From Zygnema cylindricum (Eukaryota; Streptophyta; Zygnematophyceae; Zygnematales; Zygnemataceae), in contig JBBHKE010003246.1 in the NCBI GenBank assembly GCA_037447655.1, positions 96,138 through 160,137 on the forward strand: a stretch of 64,000 nt of DNA, read 5' to 3'. This document shows, in pieces, positions 1 to 11,809 of this stretch; position 1 is the first letter of the stretch; every line of letters starts with the position of its first letter. The position numbers were made by a program, and so were the translations under genes. The notes beneath the pieces were generated by a model. It was not told where the DNA came from, searched no databases, and saw nothing but the letters and a program-made list of their open reading frames with translations.

Positions 1-486
1 CAGTCCGAGTCCTTGCTGATCAATGATTGGCCCGGATAAAAGCGTGTTCAACGGAGCGTTAACTCTGGCCTGGCGAGTCCAGGGCGATGATGGATAAATA
101 GTGAAGTGTAAGAGGAGAGTAGACATCTTTTCCTTTGGAAATTTTGTGGAAAATTCCGACTGATCTTGATGTTGAGCGATTAAACCAAATTGGAGAAGTG
201 GCATTTTGGCATTGAAATCTCTTACTAACTACATAGTGTTTCAGTAGTTAAAAGATAGAATTATTTAAGAGTGGAGAGTAGAGGAAAACACTTTAAAAGA
301 AGGGTTGAGCCACGAGGGCAAGAGATCAAGCTAATGTTATGTGGACAGAAGCTTCTTCTAATTTAAAGTTTATTTCTTTATGTGAGTGCTTTCTAATGAG
401 AATGTGTAATTTTCCAATGTGTGGAATGTGTGGTTGAAATGTGATGTAGTAATGGGATTTTCTAAGAGGTAAGAAATCCTATTATA
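1..486 (+). repeat. 3' part of the 5' LTR of E1
   Basis: Positions 1-486 match 25648-26129 with scattered substitutions, ending in cctattata here and cctattaca there. The primer site follows two bases later. The LTR start is off the window; the full LTR (24432-26129) is about 1.7 kb. Confidence 0.93.
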
Positions 487-488
487 TA

Positions 489-500
489 TGGTATCAAAGC
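489..500 (+). other. Primer-binding site of E1
   Basis: TGGTATCAAAGC follows the 5' LTR and matches the complement of the 3' end of plant initiator-Met tRNA (TGGTATCAGAGC) at 11 of 12 positions. This is the usual minus-strand primer in plant retroelements. Confidence 0.85.
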
Positions 501-1231
501 TTTGGTTAGAAACCAAAGAGAAGTTTGCTCACTTGAATATCGACTGCCGTGACCGGTGAGGGTGCTCTCACCTGTGTCAGTAGAACCACAATGTGAAGTG
601 GTAGGGGATTGGATGGAAACTGAGTGATCACACTGCCAACGGCTGCTGGTTAGATGCGGGGCGTGCTCTGGTCCTAAGGACTAAGGCAGGGTGGGCAGTG
701 TAGCCACCGCTGAAACTCACTCCAATTACATAGAGGCTAAAAAAACTTGCCTTCTCCTAACAATGATTCAAATATAGAGGGAGGGCTTGAAGCCATGAAG
801 GGTGAGGATGTGAGGATTAGAGAACAAAAGCTCTTGATGTAGTAGGAAATGGGAAATTTGCTAATGGTGGAGAGGGAAAATGGAACATTTTACTTCTTCA
901 AGAGCAAAGGAGTCCAGAAATGACTTTTTCTATTTTGCTGTTGCAAAATTTATGGTTGAAGCTTACCTTTAAGAGCTTTCATTTTTGCTGTTGCAAAATT
1001 TGTGGGGAAATTCTTACGTTTTTGCATCAATTTTTGGGAAATTGAAGAATTGAATTTGTACTTACTTACTTTCAATGTCTTATTGATTTATCAGATTTTG
1101 ATCCTTTTCAAAGGATTTGTTAAGGAGAAGAAGTCTTAGATTGGAGCAATCAAAGGACTTCAGACCTGCAGCGAATTTCTTTGGGAAATTATATTCTATC
1201 TTTGTTTTACTCGATTTCATTTTTACTGATA
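501..1231 (+). other. Untranslated leader of E1
   Basis: This is the stretch between primer site and gag. I see no conserved coding frame. Short repeated phrases occur, such as tttgctgttgcaaaattt at about 939 and 987. Confidence 0.6.
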
Positions 1232-2558
1232 ATGGCAAATTCGGCATGGAAACGTGAAATGGAGAATGCCTTGAATGTTTTGAAGAAACGTAGTGTGAAA
1301 TTGGTCAAAAGATTTAATAATCATGTTGTTGCTGTGGATGAAACAATTTATGAGTTGAAAGCGAATTGAAGGATGTTAAGGAAAACGGAAATGTTTCAAA
1401 TCAAAAATTGGAGGAGCTAATTAATTTAATTCACACCAAAAATGACGTTAATGATCAAAAGGGTGAGAGTAGTAAGAGAAACGCTTGTTTTAGGGAAGAT
1501 AATCACGATAGATCTAAGAAGATAACGTATCTTAAATTGTTTATCAGTGAAACACCATCATTTGATTGTAAGAAGATTGATGAGTCAGATGCTTACATTT
1601 TTCATATGGAGTATTATTTGGAATCTAGAAACTGTGATCGTGATGATAAACTGTGATCGTGATGATTACACTTCTTTCGCTTTTAGTTGTCTGAAAGGTG
1701 ATGCTCAAATTTGGTATTACACTTAGAGGAGGTCTAATTTGATTTCTGATAATGCTGATTGTGAAACTTTTATAATCGCGATCAAATCCCGTTTCCTGTC
1801 TGTCACTTATAAATCCTGAATGGAAAAAAAGTGGATGAACTGTAAGCAAACTCGATCTGTGAAAGATTATATTGTAGAATTCGACTCATCCAGCATTCAT
1901 GTCATACGACTCATCCAGCATTCATGTCATAGGTTTGACTGATGAAATGGCTAGGTTGCATTTCTTGAACTATCTGAATCCCATACTAAAATCAGAACTG
2001 AAACATCAAATATTTATTAATTCGAAGGAATTACAAGATAATTCATTGGAATTAGAGGATCAGTTGGGGTATAATCGTGAAACTCGATCACTCAGGGGAA
2101 ATTTCAATGAAATATTAGAGTGGGGTGATGAGGAATTTGAAGAAGAAGGTCTGAATGCAGGTCTGGTTAATAAGCAAAATATCTTCAGCGGAAATCAGAT
2201 GGGTGGACAGAGTGTTAATGTAGGAAATAAATTTGAAAATAAACGGCGCTACATTAAGTGTCTTAAACCGAGCATTAATGCTCAGAAACCAAATTTTACC
2301 ATTCCTATATGCACTATTTGTCACAAAAGAGGTCATAGGGCATCTGAGTGTGCACAACTGAAGAAAATTAATTGTTATAACTGTGAACAAGAGGGACATT
2401 TCAGTAGAGAATGCACCAAACCAAAGAAGAAAGTCATTTGTTTTACATGCAGAGGTCCAGATCATTACGCTAAAGACTGTACAGATACGGGATCTCTTAA
2501 AACAGTTGATGTGAATGAAGGTGTTAAGGAAGATATTGCAATATACCTAGCTAAATAG
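1232..2558 (+). pseudogene. gag: E1 gag (capsid/nucleocapsid), broken
   Basis: The first ATG in the productive frame is at 1232. A capsid-like segment runs to about 1650. From about 1899 a third frame carries three zinc knuckles of CX2CX4HX4C type near 2310-2350, 2370-2412 and 2440-2480, read as CTICHKRGHRASEC, CYNCEQEGHFSREC and CFTCRGPDHYAKDC. Three knuckles in a row is more than the one or two usual in plant gypsy gag. The frame is broken by two short exact tandem duplications, one of about 18 bp at 1631-1665 and one of 25 bp at 1882-1931, plus point changes. Gag would package the RNA genome in virus-like particles. Not functional as it stands. Confidence 0.85.
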
Positions 2559-2605
2559 GAAGCCCAAGAGGTGGGAAATGGAAAAAACTAGCTGAAAGTC
2601 CTCAG

Positions 2606-4636
2606 TTGAGTCAGCCAGATCCAGAGGTTAAAGAGTTAACCTTGGAGGGCAAGCTAATGAATGCAAAGGCTAGGATAGCTGAATTTATTATGATGCTAAA
2701 TACACTCCATAGTTTGAACAATCATTTTGATGAAACTCTTAACAAAAGACCTATGTTAGGACAGTTAAGTAATGATTACTCCAGACACAGTTTGATCAGA
2801 TTTAAGTCTTTAGTGGAACGAAAACCATTGAGAGTTATGGTAGATTCAGGTGCTTCACATAATTTTATTTCACATAAGTTTGTTGAGAAAAATAAAATTC
2901 GTACAATCATAAGGGCAAAACCTTTAGATATTCAGGTGGCAAATGGTAATAAGTCCACATTAGATTTACACACTGACACAATTGAAGTTGATATCCAGAA
3001 TCATAAAATGAAAGTTGTGTGTGAAATAATAAATTTAGGTAGTGAGGAGCTAATAGTGGGAAAGCCTTGGTTAACTGGACATAACCCTCAAATTAATTGG
3101 GAAACTAACACATTGAAAGTGAAGTCTGAAAACAGTTAGAGATTTACAAACATTACCTTCGAACAAGTTGCATAGAAATCATATAAATAACATAACCAAG
3201 TTGGGACTGGAAGGTTTAATTTCGGCTAAACAATTTAAAAAACAATTAAAAAAAAAAAAAATCATGCTTTCTTGTTATTAGTAACTGAGGTAGTTAGTGA
3301 TGAAGGGAGGGGAGAAAACACTAACATTCATGTCATTCCTAAATGAGACACCACTAAAACTCTTGAAAAACTAAATTCTGAATTTGTAACTGACATTAAT
3401 ACATCTGATGTTGCTTTTAAAGATTTAATTTTTGAATTTAGAGATGTTTTCCCAAGTGACTTACCCTCAGGGAGGCCACCTTTCTGAGATGTGGAACATG
3501 TTATTAACCTTGAACGTGGATGTGATCCTCTTGTTACAGGAATTTATAAGCATATCTTTTTTGAGCAGGAGGAGTTAAAGAAACAAATCAAGGAGCTTCT
3601 GGAGAAAAGACATATTCAGCCCAGCAAGTCACCCTACGGAGCACTTGTTCTCTTCGTCAAAAAGAAAGACGAAACATTGAGGATGTGTGTCGACTATCGT
3701 AATCTGAATAAGATTACGGTGAAGGATAAGTATCCGTTACCTTTAATTTTTGATTTGATAGATCGTTTGAAAGACGCTAAATTATTTTCTTTAATTGATA
3801 TGCGTAGTGGCTTTAATCAAGTGCCAATTAGAACTGAAAATGTTGATAAAACTGCTTTTAGAACTAGAGTCGGTTATTTTGAATAGATAGTGATGCCATT
3901 TCGTTTGACGAATGCACCACCTACTTATCAAAGATTAATGAACCAAACATTTTCTGATTATAGATGAGTTTGTTCAGGTGTTTATAGATGATAATTTAAT
4001 TTACAACGAATCTAAAGAACAACATGTAATTCATCTAAGCAAAGTGTTAGAAAGGTTAAGAGAAAGAAAGTTATATGGAAAATTGTCAAAATCCAGCTTT
4101 CTTAAAAGTGAACAATTATTTTTGGGACATATAGTTAGTGGGGAAGGTGTTAAAACAAATCCATCCAAAATTACTACAATACAAAATTGGAAGAAACCCA
4201 CGAATGTCACAGAAATTAGATCATTTTTGGGATTGGCCACTTATTACAAGAAATTTATAAGGAACTTTAGAACGATCGCCGCACCATTGAAGGATTTACT
4301 TCGGGAGAAGGAGACGTTTGTGTGGGGAGCCGATCAAGAGAGAGCTTTCAAGGAACTAAAAGGAAAGTTGACCTCTACTCCTACAATGGTGAATCCTGAT
4401 CCTGCTGGGGAATTTGAAATTCTGATCACTACTGATGCATCTGATAAAGGTCTGGGTGCAGTCATAAGTAAAAAAGTCGGCAAACATTTTCATCCTATTG
4501 CTTTTGAGTCCAGGAAATTTAATGATACCGAAAAAAACCATCAAGCATAGGAATAAGAATTACTTGCAATTGTTCATACATTGGTGAAATGGCGTTGTTA
4601 TTTGCATAATAAAGAATTTACAGTTCACAGTGATAA
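2606..4636 (+). pseudogene. pol: E1 pol, first part: protease, reverse transcriptase, RNase H start
   Basis: A retroviral-type aspartic protease shows VDSGASHNFIS near 2840-2872. After a degraded linker (3140-3490), RT fingers and palm are in 3491-3886 ([33 protein letters not shown]). A stop then interrupts the frame before MPFRLTNAPP. The catalytic box reads FIDDNLIYN at about 3979-4005, a variant of the usual F/Y-x-DD. The thumb/connection follows (FLGHIVS, SFLGLATYYKKFI). RNase H begins at LITTDASDKGLGAV (about 4426). The coding frame stops where E2 inserted and resumes at 22735. Confidence 0.92.
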
Positions 4637-5152
4637 TGTAACACGGTTACAGAGTTGGGTACGTAGTAGCTAGCAACTAGGCTTCTATAGTTGCGGTGTG
4701 AGAGCAGCGCTGCTGCGATTCCAGACCAGCGCAACATAGCAGCGTAGCAACTTAGCGACGTAGCTACTTAGTAGCGTAGCATCATAGCAGCGCGGCAGAG
4801 CAACGCTGCTTAGCAGTATAGCAACGCCGCAGAATGTAGAAAGAACAGTATTGTTCTAGAAGGATATTTTGAGATTTGTCTCGGTTGATTGTGAAGGTCC
4901 ACGTGTACAGTTGTACAGTACTAGGTTGACTACCAGCTAGTTAGTTTAAATAGTGAGTTAGGCCTAGTTAGCAGGACACTCTTTGAGTAGACCTTCGCAG
5001 CGAGCGCTGACTTTTGTAATCCTCTCCCGAGTAATAAAGCACAACCTTGTCGGTCATTGCTGTGTGCTCTTGCTGTTGCTACAGGAAGATCCTTCGAACT
5101 TTCCGCTGTGTATTGTTGTGTATTGTGGTGCTTATTTTTGTCCCCTCTTACA
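4637..5152 (+). repeat. 5' LTR of E2
   Basis: Begins TGTAACACGG and ends CTTACA. The pair copy is 22218-22729. It contains degenerate short repeats around TAGCAGCGTAGCAAC (about 4730-4830) and an AATAAA hexamer at 5033-5038 that could act in RNA 3'-end formation. Confidence 0.93.
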
Positions 5153-5153
5153 C

Positions 5154-5165
5154 TGGTATCAAAGC
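5154..5165 (+). other. Primer-binding site of E2
   Basis: TGGTATCAAAGC, one base after the LTR, has the same 11/12 match to the initiator-Met tRNA 3' end as in E1. Confidence 0.87.
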
Positions 5166-5186
5166 TATTCCCTGTGACTCGACAGC

Positions 5187-5863
5187 ATGGATGAACACGA
5201 CGTATCCACTACAGAAATGTTAGCGCAAGTTCTGAAAGAGTTAGAAAGCGTTAGATTACAAAACGCGCAGCTGAGCAACATCGTAGCAGCTTTGGAATCT
5301 CGTCTTGGTGAGCGACCTCATGGAGGCATAGAGAGGGAATACAGGAGACTGAAATTAAGACTTCCCGACGAGTTCGACCTTGCAAGGCACAAAAACCTGG
5401 ACACGTGGCTATTCTCTGTTGCGAATTATCTCGAGAATTTTCCTAGCCTATCAGACCGTGAGAAGATTCACTACGCGGGTGCTCTTCTTAAAGAGGGAGC
5501 GGGAGCATGGTGGAGGACATTGGTGGAGAATGATGAGATACAGACCATTTGGGCTCTCTTTATTCAATTCCTCCGTGACCCTTGGCAGCCTGTCAATACA
5601 GTTAGACTGCAAGAAATAAGATCGCAGTGTTGAAGCAACGAACTTCGGTGTTGTAGTTTACGCTGCACTTTTTGGAGTGCAAGGTTCAAATACCTACGAT
5701 GACGGAGGATGAAGATGTGGATCGCTACGTGAAGGGGCTTCAATCATCCAATCGTATGGATGTGGAACAAAAGCTTGCTCGGGAAAGCACAACTCTTAGT
5801 CTCTTGGCAATCATTGAGTTTGCTAAGCGGCCGATTCAGTCGACTTCACCTTCCGTAGACCTT
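5187..5863 (+). pseudogene. gag: E2 gag, first part
   Basis: ATG at 5187 opens a frame with an N-terminal leucine-rich helical stretch (residues 8-40, coiled-coil-like). A retrotransposon gag capsid region follows, with LDTWLFSVANYLENFP and GAGAWWRTLVENDEIQTIW. The frame stops at about 5631 and continues in another frame from 5672 (DVDRYVKGLQ), so at least one frameshift is present. The coding sequence is cut at the insertion site of element B and resumes at 18535. Confidence 0.85.
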
Positions 5864-5868
5864 ATCAT

Positions 5869-6396
5869 TGCAATTATGTGTCCTCCATTAGACCACAGAA
5901 TACAGGAAGCCTCTAGATAGTATTTAACTAACCCACTTCAAGCCACAACCACTGCTGTCCAGGAAGGCAAAATGACAGTTTGACTGCACCCCTATGCAGC
6001 GTGGACCCCTTTGAGTCCGTAGCAAAAAAAATCACTAAAAACGGCCATCGAGCCGATAAGTTATGTGGCAGTAAAAATGCCAATTTGTACAAAGTCTCAA
6101 AGGGAGAGGTGACTACCTACCAAAAAATTTCTAAGTCCTGATTCCCTCTAATAACTTCTATCCACTGAAGTACGGACCAATCAGATTACTATACTGTACC
6201 AAAAAGTACTACTGCCGGTGTACCTTTTGTACGACCTATATATGACAAGGCTATTTAGCGGACGCGTGTCTACTTTTCACTCGTCCGTACATTCCTCGGA
6301 ATTCTCATGACCGAATGTCATCTCTCCACGTGGCTCTAGGTCATGCCACGTCACAAAACGCAAAAGTGACCACTTCGGGATTTCGGCGATGATGTG
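5869..6396 (-). repeat. Left LTR of B, outer part (before element A)
   Basis: Begins tgcaattatgtg and matches 17493-18020 of the right LTR. It is cut after the pentamer atgtg by element A and continues at 12876. Confidence 0.9.
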
Positions 6397-7456
6397 TGTA
6401 GAAATTAATGGTCTTTTTTTTTTAATATTTTCTAGGTCTGAATAGAAATAAGAAAAAAGCCGAGGCAGTCTATCTCTAACTTCTCTCTCCAACTTCTCAA
6501 ACTTGCCGCAGTCACTGAGAAATTGGAGAAGGAGCTAGGGCCATGGCTACCTAAGCTATCTAGAGGTTTAGGAGAAAATATATTTTAGTTAGGGGTTTAA
6601 TTTACTAAAAGATATGTACCGGCGACAGGATTTGATCCTGGTACCTGCCGGCCGGCAGACAGCCAATAGCCGGTAGCCTTAGCCGTTAAGTCTAGAAGTA
6701 GTGATATGTACTATATGGTTTGATAATTACTTAAACATTTATACGTAGGATAGTTCATTTAACTGTAACTGTTTACGGGAGACATATATCCAGTAAATGT
6801 AAAATTACAGATTCCGGTACAGATAAGAAACCAATACCGCGCATTTAATTCTTTAGTGAAACGAATACCGCGCATGTATTTATTACGGCTACGATTAAAT
6901 GTGAATTTAATCGGACGGCCAAAATTAACGCCGAGATCGCGGAAGAGGATTTCGGCGGTTTGTGGTCATTGCCACATCAGATGACACGTGGCGGAATGAC
7001 ATTGGATCGCAGCATCTCCGAGGATTAAGGGAGCGAATCCGGACATACCATGTGTCAACATTTAGGTCATCTCGTACAATGACCGTATATAAAGTACACC
7101 GGCAGCTGTTCTTTTGTGTACGAAACTGAAATCTGATTGGCTCCGTACATCAGTAGATAGAGTCTTTGAGAGAGATAGGACTTAGAAAAATTAGAAGATA
7201 GGACCCTCTCTCCCAAAGAGCTTCTATACAAAAGGTCAACTTTAACCCTCCATAACTTACTGCTCAAGGGAGCAAATTCAGAGATTCTTTTTGCTATCGA
7301 CTCAGGGGAGTCTTCTCTTCACAAGGTGAAGTTGGTCAGAGTTTTTGTCTGCCACGGTGGCAGTTATTTCTGCTGAAAAACAAAGGGGTGAGGGTTATCC
7401 TAGAGGCTTCTTGGAAGCTGCCCACTTTGAGGACTTATGGAGGTCACAGAGTTTCA
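6397..7456 (+). repeat. 5' LTR of A
   Basis: 1060 bp, pair copy 11810-12870. A TATATAAAG sequence at 7086-7094 is a candidate promoter; in the 3' LTR the same place is changed (about 12490). An antisense tRNA-like module lies at 6626-6694. The last part contains an ATG (7438) in frame with gag. Confidence 0.93.
6626..6694 (-). other. Antisense tRNA-like module in 5' LTR of A
   Basis: On the minus strand an A-box-like stretch (6694 to 6677, TAGACTTAACGGCTAAGG) is followed about 56 nt later by GGATCAAATCC. That undecamer matches the pol III B-box GGTTCGAATCC at 9 of 11 positions. It forms a T-arm-like hairpin with the 7-nt loop ATCAAAT. Not an intact tRNA: no acceptor stem is evident. Confidence 0.5.
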
Positions 7457-7458
7457 CG

Positions 7459-7471
7459 TTATGGGCCCACC
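7459..7471 (+). other. Half-tRNA primer-binding site of A
   Basis: TTATGGGCCCACC lies two bases after the LTR. It is the exact 13-nt complement of the anticodon stem-loop of plant initiator-Met tRNA (GGTGGGCCCATAA), not of its 3' end. This is the arrangement known for Drosophila copia and yeast Ty5. The same 13-mer sits at the same place in element B. The ATG inside it is the probable gag start. Confidence 0.8.
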
Positions 7472-10400
7472 CTCTAGGGTACCAATCTTTAATGGAACTG
7501 GCTTCATATACTGGGAAAGTATGATGATAGGAGCTTTATGCGAAAAAAGATTTTGGGGGATAGTGAGTGGACGGTTAGGGCGTCCATCAAGTCTTGGAAT
7601 TCCTCCAGGGTTTGGAGGAAGCAGATTCACCAGAAAAAAGGATCCACCTTCAACGGAGGAAACAAAAGAAGGAGAGGTGGTGGACAAAGGAAAGGAAAAG
7701 GAGGCGACCACACCTATAACAACTAGTTTGGCATTCATGTCACCTATATTCCGAGGATTGAGGAGAATGATACTAAATCTTGAGACTTCAACAATATGGC
7801 CGCAAAGCACTTCATCCTACGCCATCTCACTCATGGACTTGCATGTCCTCATTTGCAGGTAAAAAGGGCATCCGATCTTTGGATGGCTCTCATAGAGATG
7901 TACCGAAGTGGTACGATTCAGCAACAACAGTTAGCTGATCATAAAGTTAAGGAGTATGTATACAAAGGGGGGAAGATGTTGGATTTTTGTAATGAGCTTG
8001 CTACACTCTTCATGGAGCTAGAGAGTGCGAGAAAAGATTTTAGTGAAAAAGAAAAGGTTAACTGTTTACTGATGAAGTTACCCGATGAGTTCGAGAACAT
8101 AGTCAACCGTGTGCAGGACTTGCCGGACTCAAGGTGGATATGGAACTCACTGGTAGGGATGATTCTTGTTCGGGATAATACGATTGAGATCCGAAGAGGA
8201 GGAAAGAGTGGCCAAGACTTTGCAACTGCGACCGATTGGAGGAACAAGGATTCCTGGAAACCGGTCGGAAACAATGGGGGGAGGGAGCAAAAAAATCAGA
8301 CCGACGAGTTCGGACCAAGGGCTCCCAAAGGTTTATGTCATTTTTGTAAGAAACCTGTGCACTATATGGCAGAGTGCACTAAGCTAACCGAGCTTCAGTT
8401 AAAAGAGGGGCAGACTGGTGGTACCTCGAGAGGAAAGAAAAAGGCCCTTGTCACACAGGTACTTGAGGCGGAATCCGAGGACGAGGACGATGAGCTCCTT
8501 TTGGACGAGGAGTTGGAGGCGAAAAACGAGGTCGAAATACCACGAAGGCAGAAATGTGCTTACGGTGGATTGAAAGGTGAAGCAGGCTGGATTGTAGATT
8601 CAGGTGCCTCCATGCACATGTGTAAGGATAGGCACATGTTCACTAAGATAAGAAATATTCCCACCGTAGAGATAGAGTACGGGGATGGAAGGATAGTCAC
8701 CACTACTCTTGTAGGATCGGTTGATTTGAAAGTGTTAGTAGAAGGAATGACATCCATAATAACATTCTCCGATGTATTGTTTATTCCGGACCTGAACAAA
8801 AACCTCATCTCTACATCCGTATTAGATGATAAGGGTTTTTTTACTAGCACTAAGGAAGGAGTCTTTACTGCTAGTTTTGAGGAGGATGTCTATTTCATTG
8901 CTGAGAAAGGTAGCCATGGGATGTTTAGGCTGGTTTTAAGTAATGAAAAGAAGAAACTTTATTATGCTGGTGATCATGATATTATGATGTGGCATAAGAG
9001 GCTTGGGCATGTGAATCTAGACAAGTTAAGAGAGATGAAAAAGATGGGAGTGGTGGAAGGGATTAAGTTTAATGAGAATGATAATATAAGTGATTGTAGT
9101 GGATGTGCTCAAGGTAAAACACACAGATTACCCTTTCCTAAAAAAGCCACCTATAAGGGAGAAAAAATTTAAGATCTAGTACACACAAATATTTGGGGAC
9201 CAGATAAAGTGCCCTCACCGGGGGGGAAGAGATTTATGATGACTATCACTGATGATTGGTCTCGGTATTCTTGAGTGTATTTTTTAAAAAACAAGTCCGA
9301 AACTCAGGATTGTTTTAGACAATATAAAGCATGGAGCGAAAAACTTCATAAAACTCCAATCAAGAAAATAAGAGGTGACAATCGTGGAGAGTATACTTCT
9401 AACCAGTTTGAGGAATTTTTGAGGGAAGATGGGGTTCAACACCAAAAGACAGTTCCAGAAATCCCGAAACAGAATGGGGTAGCTGAAAGGTTAAATAGAA
9501 CACTAAGTGATAGTGCTACAAGTATGTTGTCAGATAAGAAGATAGGAAAAAGGTTTTGGGCAGAAGCAATGAACTGTGCTAATTACCTCAAAAATAGAGT
9601 TCTTACTTCAGCTATAAAAGATCGAACACCTTATGAGAGATGGACAGGACGGAAACCAGACATATCTCACTTAAAGGTTTTCGGCACTCAAGTATTCAGA
9701 AATAGATACAGACCGGTCTAATTAGAAGCTAGATCGTAAAGGAAAACCGGGATACTTATTAGGATATGATGAGGATGTTAAAGGATATACTGTTTATGAT
9801 CTAAAAAGAAAGATATAATCTTAGTAAAGCATCTAGTAGTTATGGATGAAGGAAAGTCTGTGGATCCTTTCAAGTATACAAAGTCAGTAAAAATCAGTTT
9901 TGAGTGAGAAAATTCCGATGACTTTGAGCTCCCAAACTATCCGGGTTCTAGAGAAGATGACATTCTTGCAGATACAAATCAGACCGTAAAGGACTGGGCT
10001 CTAGAAACTCCAGTGACAACTCTACCCGAAGCGAAAGACGTGGGGGAAATTGATTCGGAATCAAGAGATAGGGGAGAAGCCGAGTTAGTTCAAAAAAATC
10101 AACGAGAACCATCTATTCCGGCCTCTGATTTTGAGGGGGGAAGGAGAAGTAGCAAAAGACTACAAGAAAAACAGGTTAATAACAAGGTAACTAAACTATC
10201 TCATCAAGATGAACCTCAAACTTTCAGAGAGGCGATGACTTGTCCAGAAAGAAACCGGTGGAAGACAGCCATCAATGAGGAGATGGCCTCAATTATGGCA
10301 GCCGATACTTGGGAGCTGGTGGATTGTCCACCTAACCAAAAACCAATCGGTTGTAAGTGGGTTTTCAAATTAAAACTAAACCCAAATAACACAATCGAGC

Positions 10401-11796
10401 GCTACAAGGCCCGATTAGTGGAATAGGGATTTACACAAAAAGAGGGAATTGACTACGAGGAAACCTTTGCCCCGGTGGAGAGATTTCCCTCCGTCCGCAT
10501 ACTTCTCAGCTTGGCAGCAGCGGAAGACATGGAAGTGCACCAGATGGACATCAAGACAGCCTTTTTGCATGGAGAATTGGAAGAGGAGATCTTCATGCAA
10601 CAACCCGAAGGGTTTGTGGAGGAAGGAGAGGAGAGTAAGGTATGCCGGCTGATTAAATCTCTTTATGGTTTGAAACAGGCGCCTCGACAGTGGAATAAGA
10701 AGCTTGATAAGTTTCTTACCGGTCAGGGATATATCCAGATCAGCTCAGATCACTCAATCTATGTTTTTGAAGATGATAAAGGTTTTATATTTATTGCAAT
10801 TTATGTTGATGATTTGCTTGTTATAAATAAATCAATGGAAAAAATAAAAAAATGAAAACCGATCTTAAGGGGAGATTTGAAATGAAGGATATGGGGGAAG
10901 CAAAATATTTTTTGGAAATTCAAGTAGAGAGAGACCGAAAAAGAAAAATTAAAAGATTGACTCAAAAAGAAGCAATTGGGAACATGCTTGAAAAATTTCA
11001 AATAGATAAAGCTAATAGTTGTACCACTCCAATGGAGTTGAAGAAGGGAAGTGAGGGGAGTGAGGAAGAAAGAGTAATAGTCTTAGACGACGAATTATCT
11101 TCTGAAGAACAGAAGTTCATGCTGACTATTCCTTACAGGCAAGTAGTGGGAAGTCTAATCTATTTTATGAATTGTACCCGGCCGGATTTAGCTGCAGCTG
11201 TAGGAGTGTTGAGTAGAAGTATAAATGCTCCCACTAAGAAGGATTGGGAGGCAGCTAAGAGAATCCTTAGATATTTGATAGGAACTAGTGATCTATGGTT
11301 GCATTTGGGTGGGGAGAATACTGACATCACTACTTCGAGTGATGCCAGTTATGGTGATGCTTTGATGAGGAGATGTACTTTTGGATATGTATTATTTGTG
11401 GGTGATGGGGCTTGCTGTTGGAGTAGTAAACAGCAAAAAGTTTTTGCTGAGTCCACCATGGAGGCCGAGTATATGGCCTCTTGCTCTGCTGTAAAAGAAT
11501 TGATGTGGGTCAAGTCTTTGCTTGGTGAGCTTGGTCACCTTAAGATTGGTGTGCAAAATTTTTTTTGTGATAATCAGGCAGCAATTGCTAATTCTGCCAA
11601 TCGTAAACATCATTTTAAAGTTAAACACATGGACATTAGACTCAGCTTTGTTAGAGAGAAAGTAGAAAACAAAATAATCAGCTTAGAGTACCGAACAGAT
11701 AGTGAGATGGTAGCAGTTAGGATGACCAAACCTGTGCCTTCCGCTAAGCTAATTTTCTGCAGGGAAAAGTGTGGTCTGAAATTAAAGATTGGCTAG
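7461..11796 (+). pseudogene. gag-pol: Element A gag-pol polyprotein, broken
   Basis: Domains run in copia order. Gag starts MGPPSRVPIFNG, with a frameshift near 7770-7800. A zinc knuckle CHFCKKPVHYMAEC lies at about 8337-8378. Protease shows VDSGASMHM at about 8595. GAG-pre-integrase has HKRLGHVN and CSGCAQGK. The integrase core has a stop just before it, its first catalytic Asp changed to Asn (VHTNIWGP, about 9180), and the second Asp (GDNRGEY) and Glu (NGVAERLNRTL) kept. RT (10300-10850) has intact YVDDLL at about 10803, then a frameshift in an A-rich run. RNase H has SDASYGD, MEAEYMA and FCDNQAAI. Nearest to intact of the elements here, but still dead. Confidence 0.93.
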
Positions 11797-11798
11797 AA

Positions 11799-11809
11799 AA
11801 TAAGGGGAG
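11799..11809 (+). other. Polypurine tract of A
   Basis: AATAAGGGGAG abuts the 3' LTR. The B element has the same tract in reverse (ctccccttatttt, 13389-13401). It is the plus-strand primer in reverse transcription. Confidence 0.75.
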
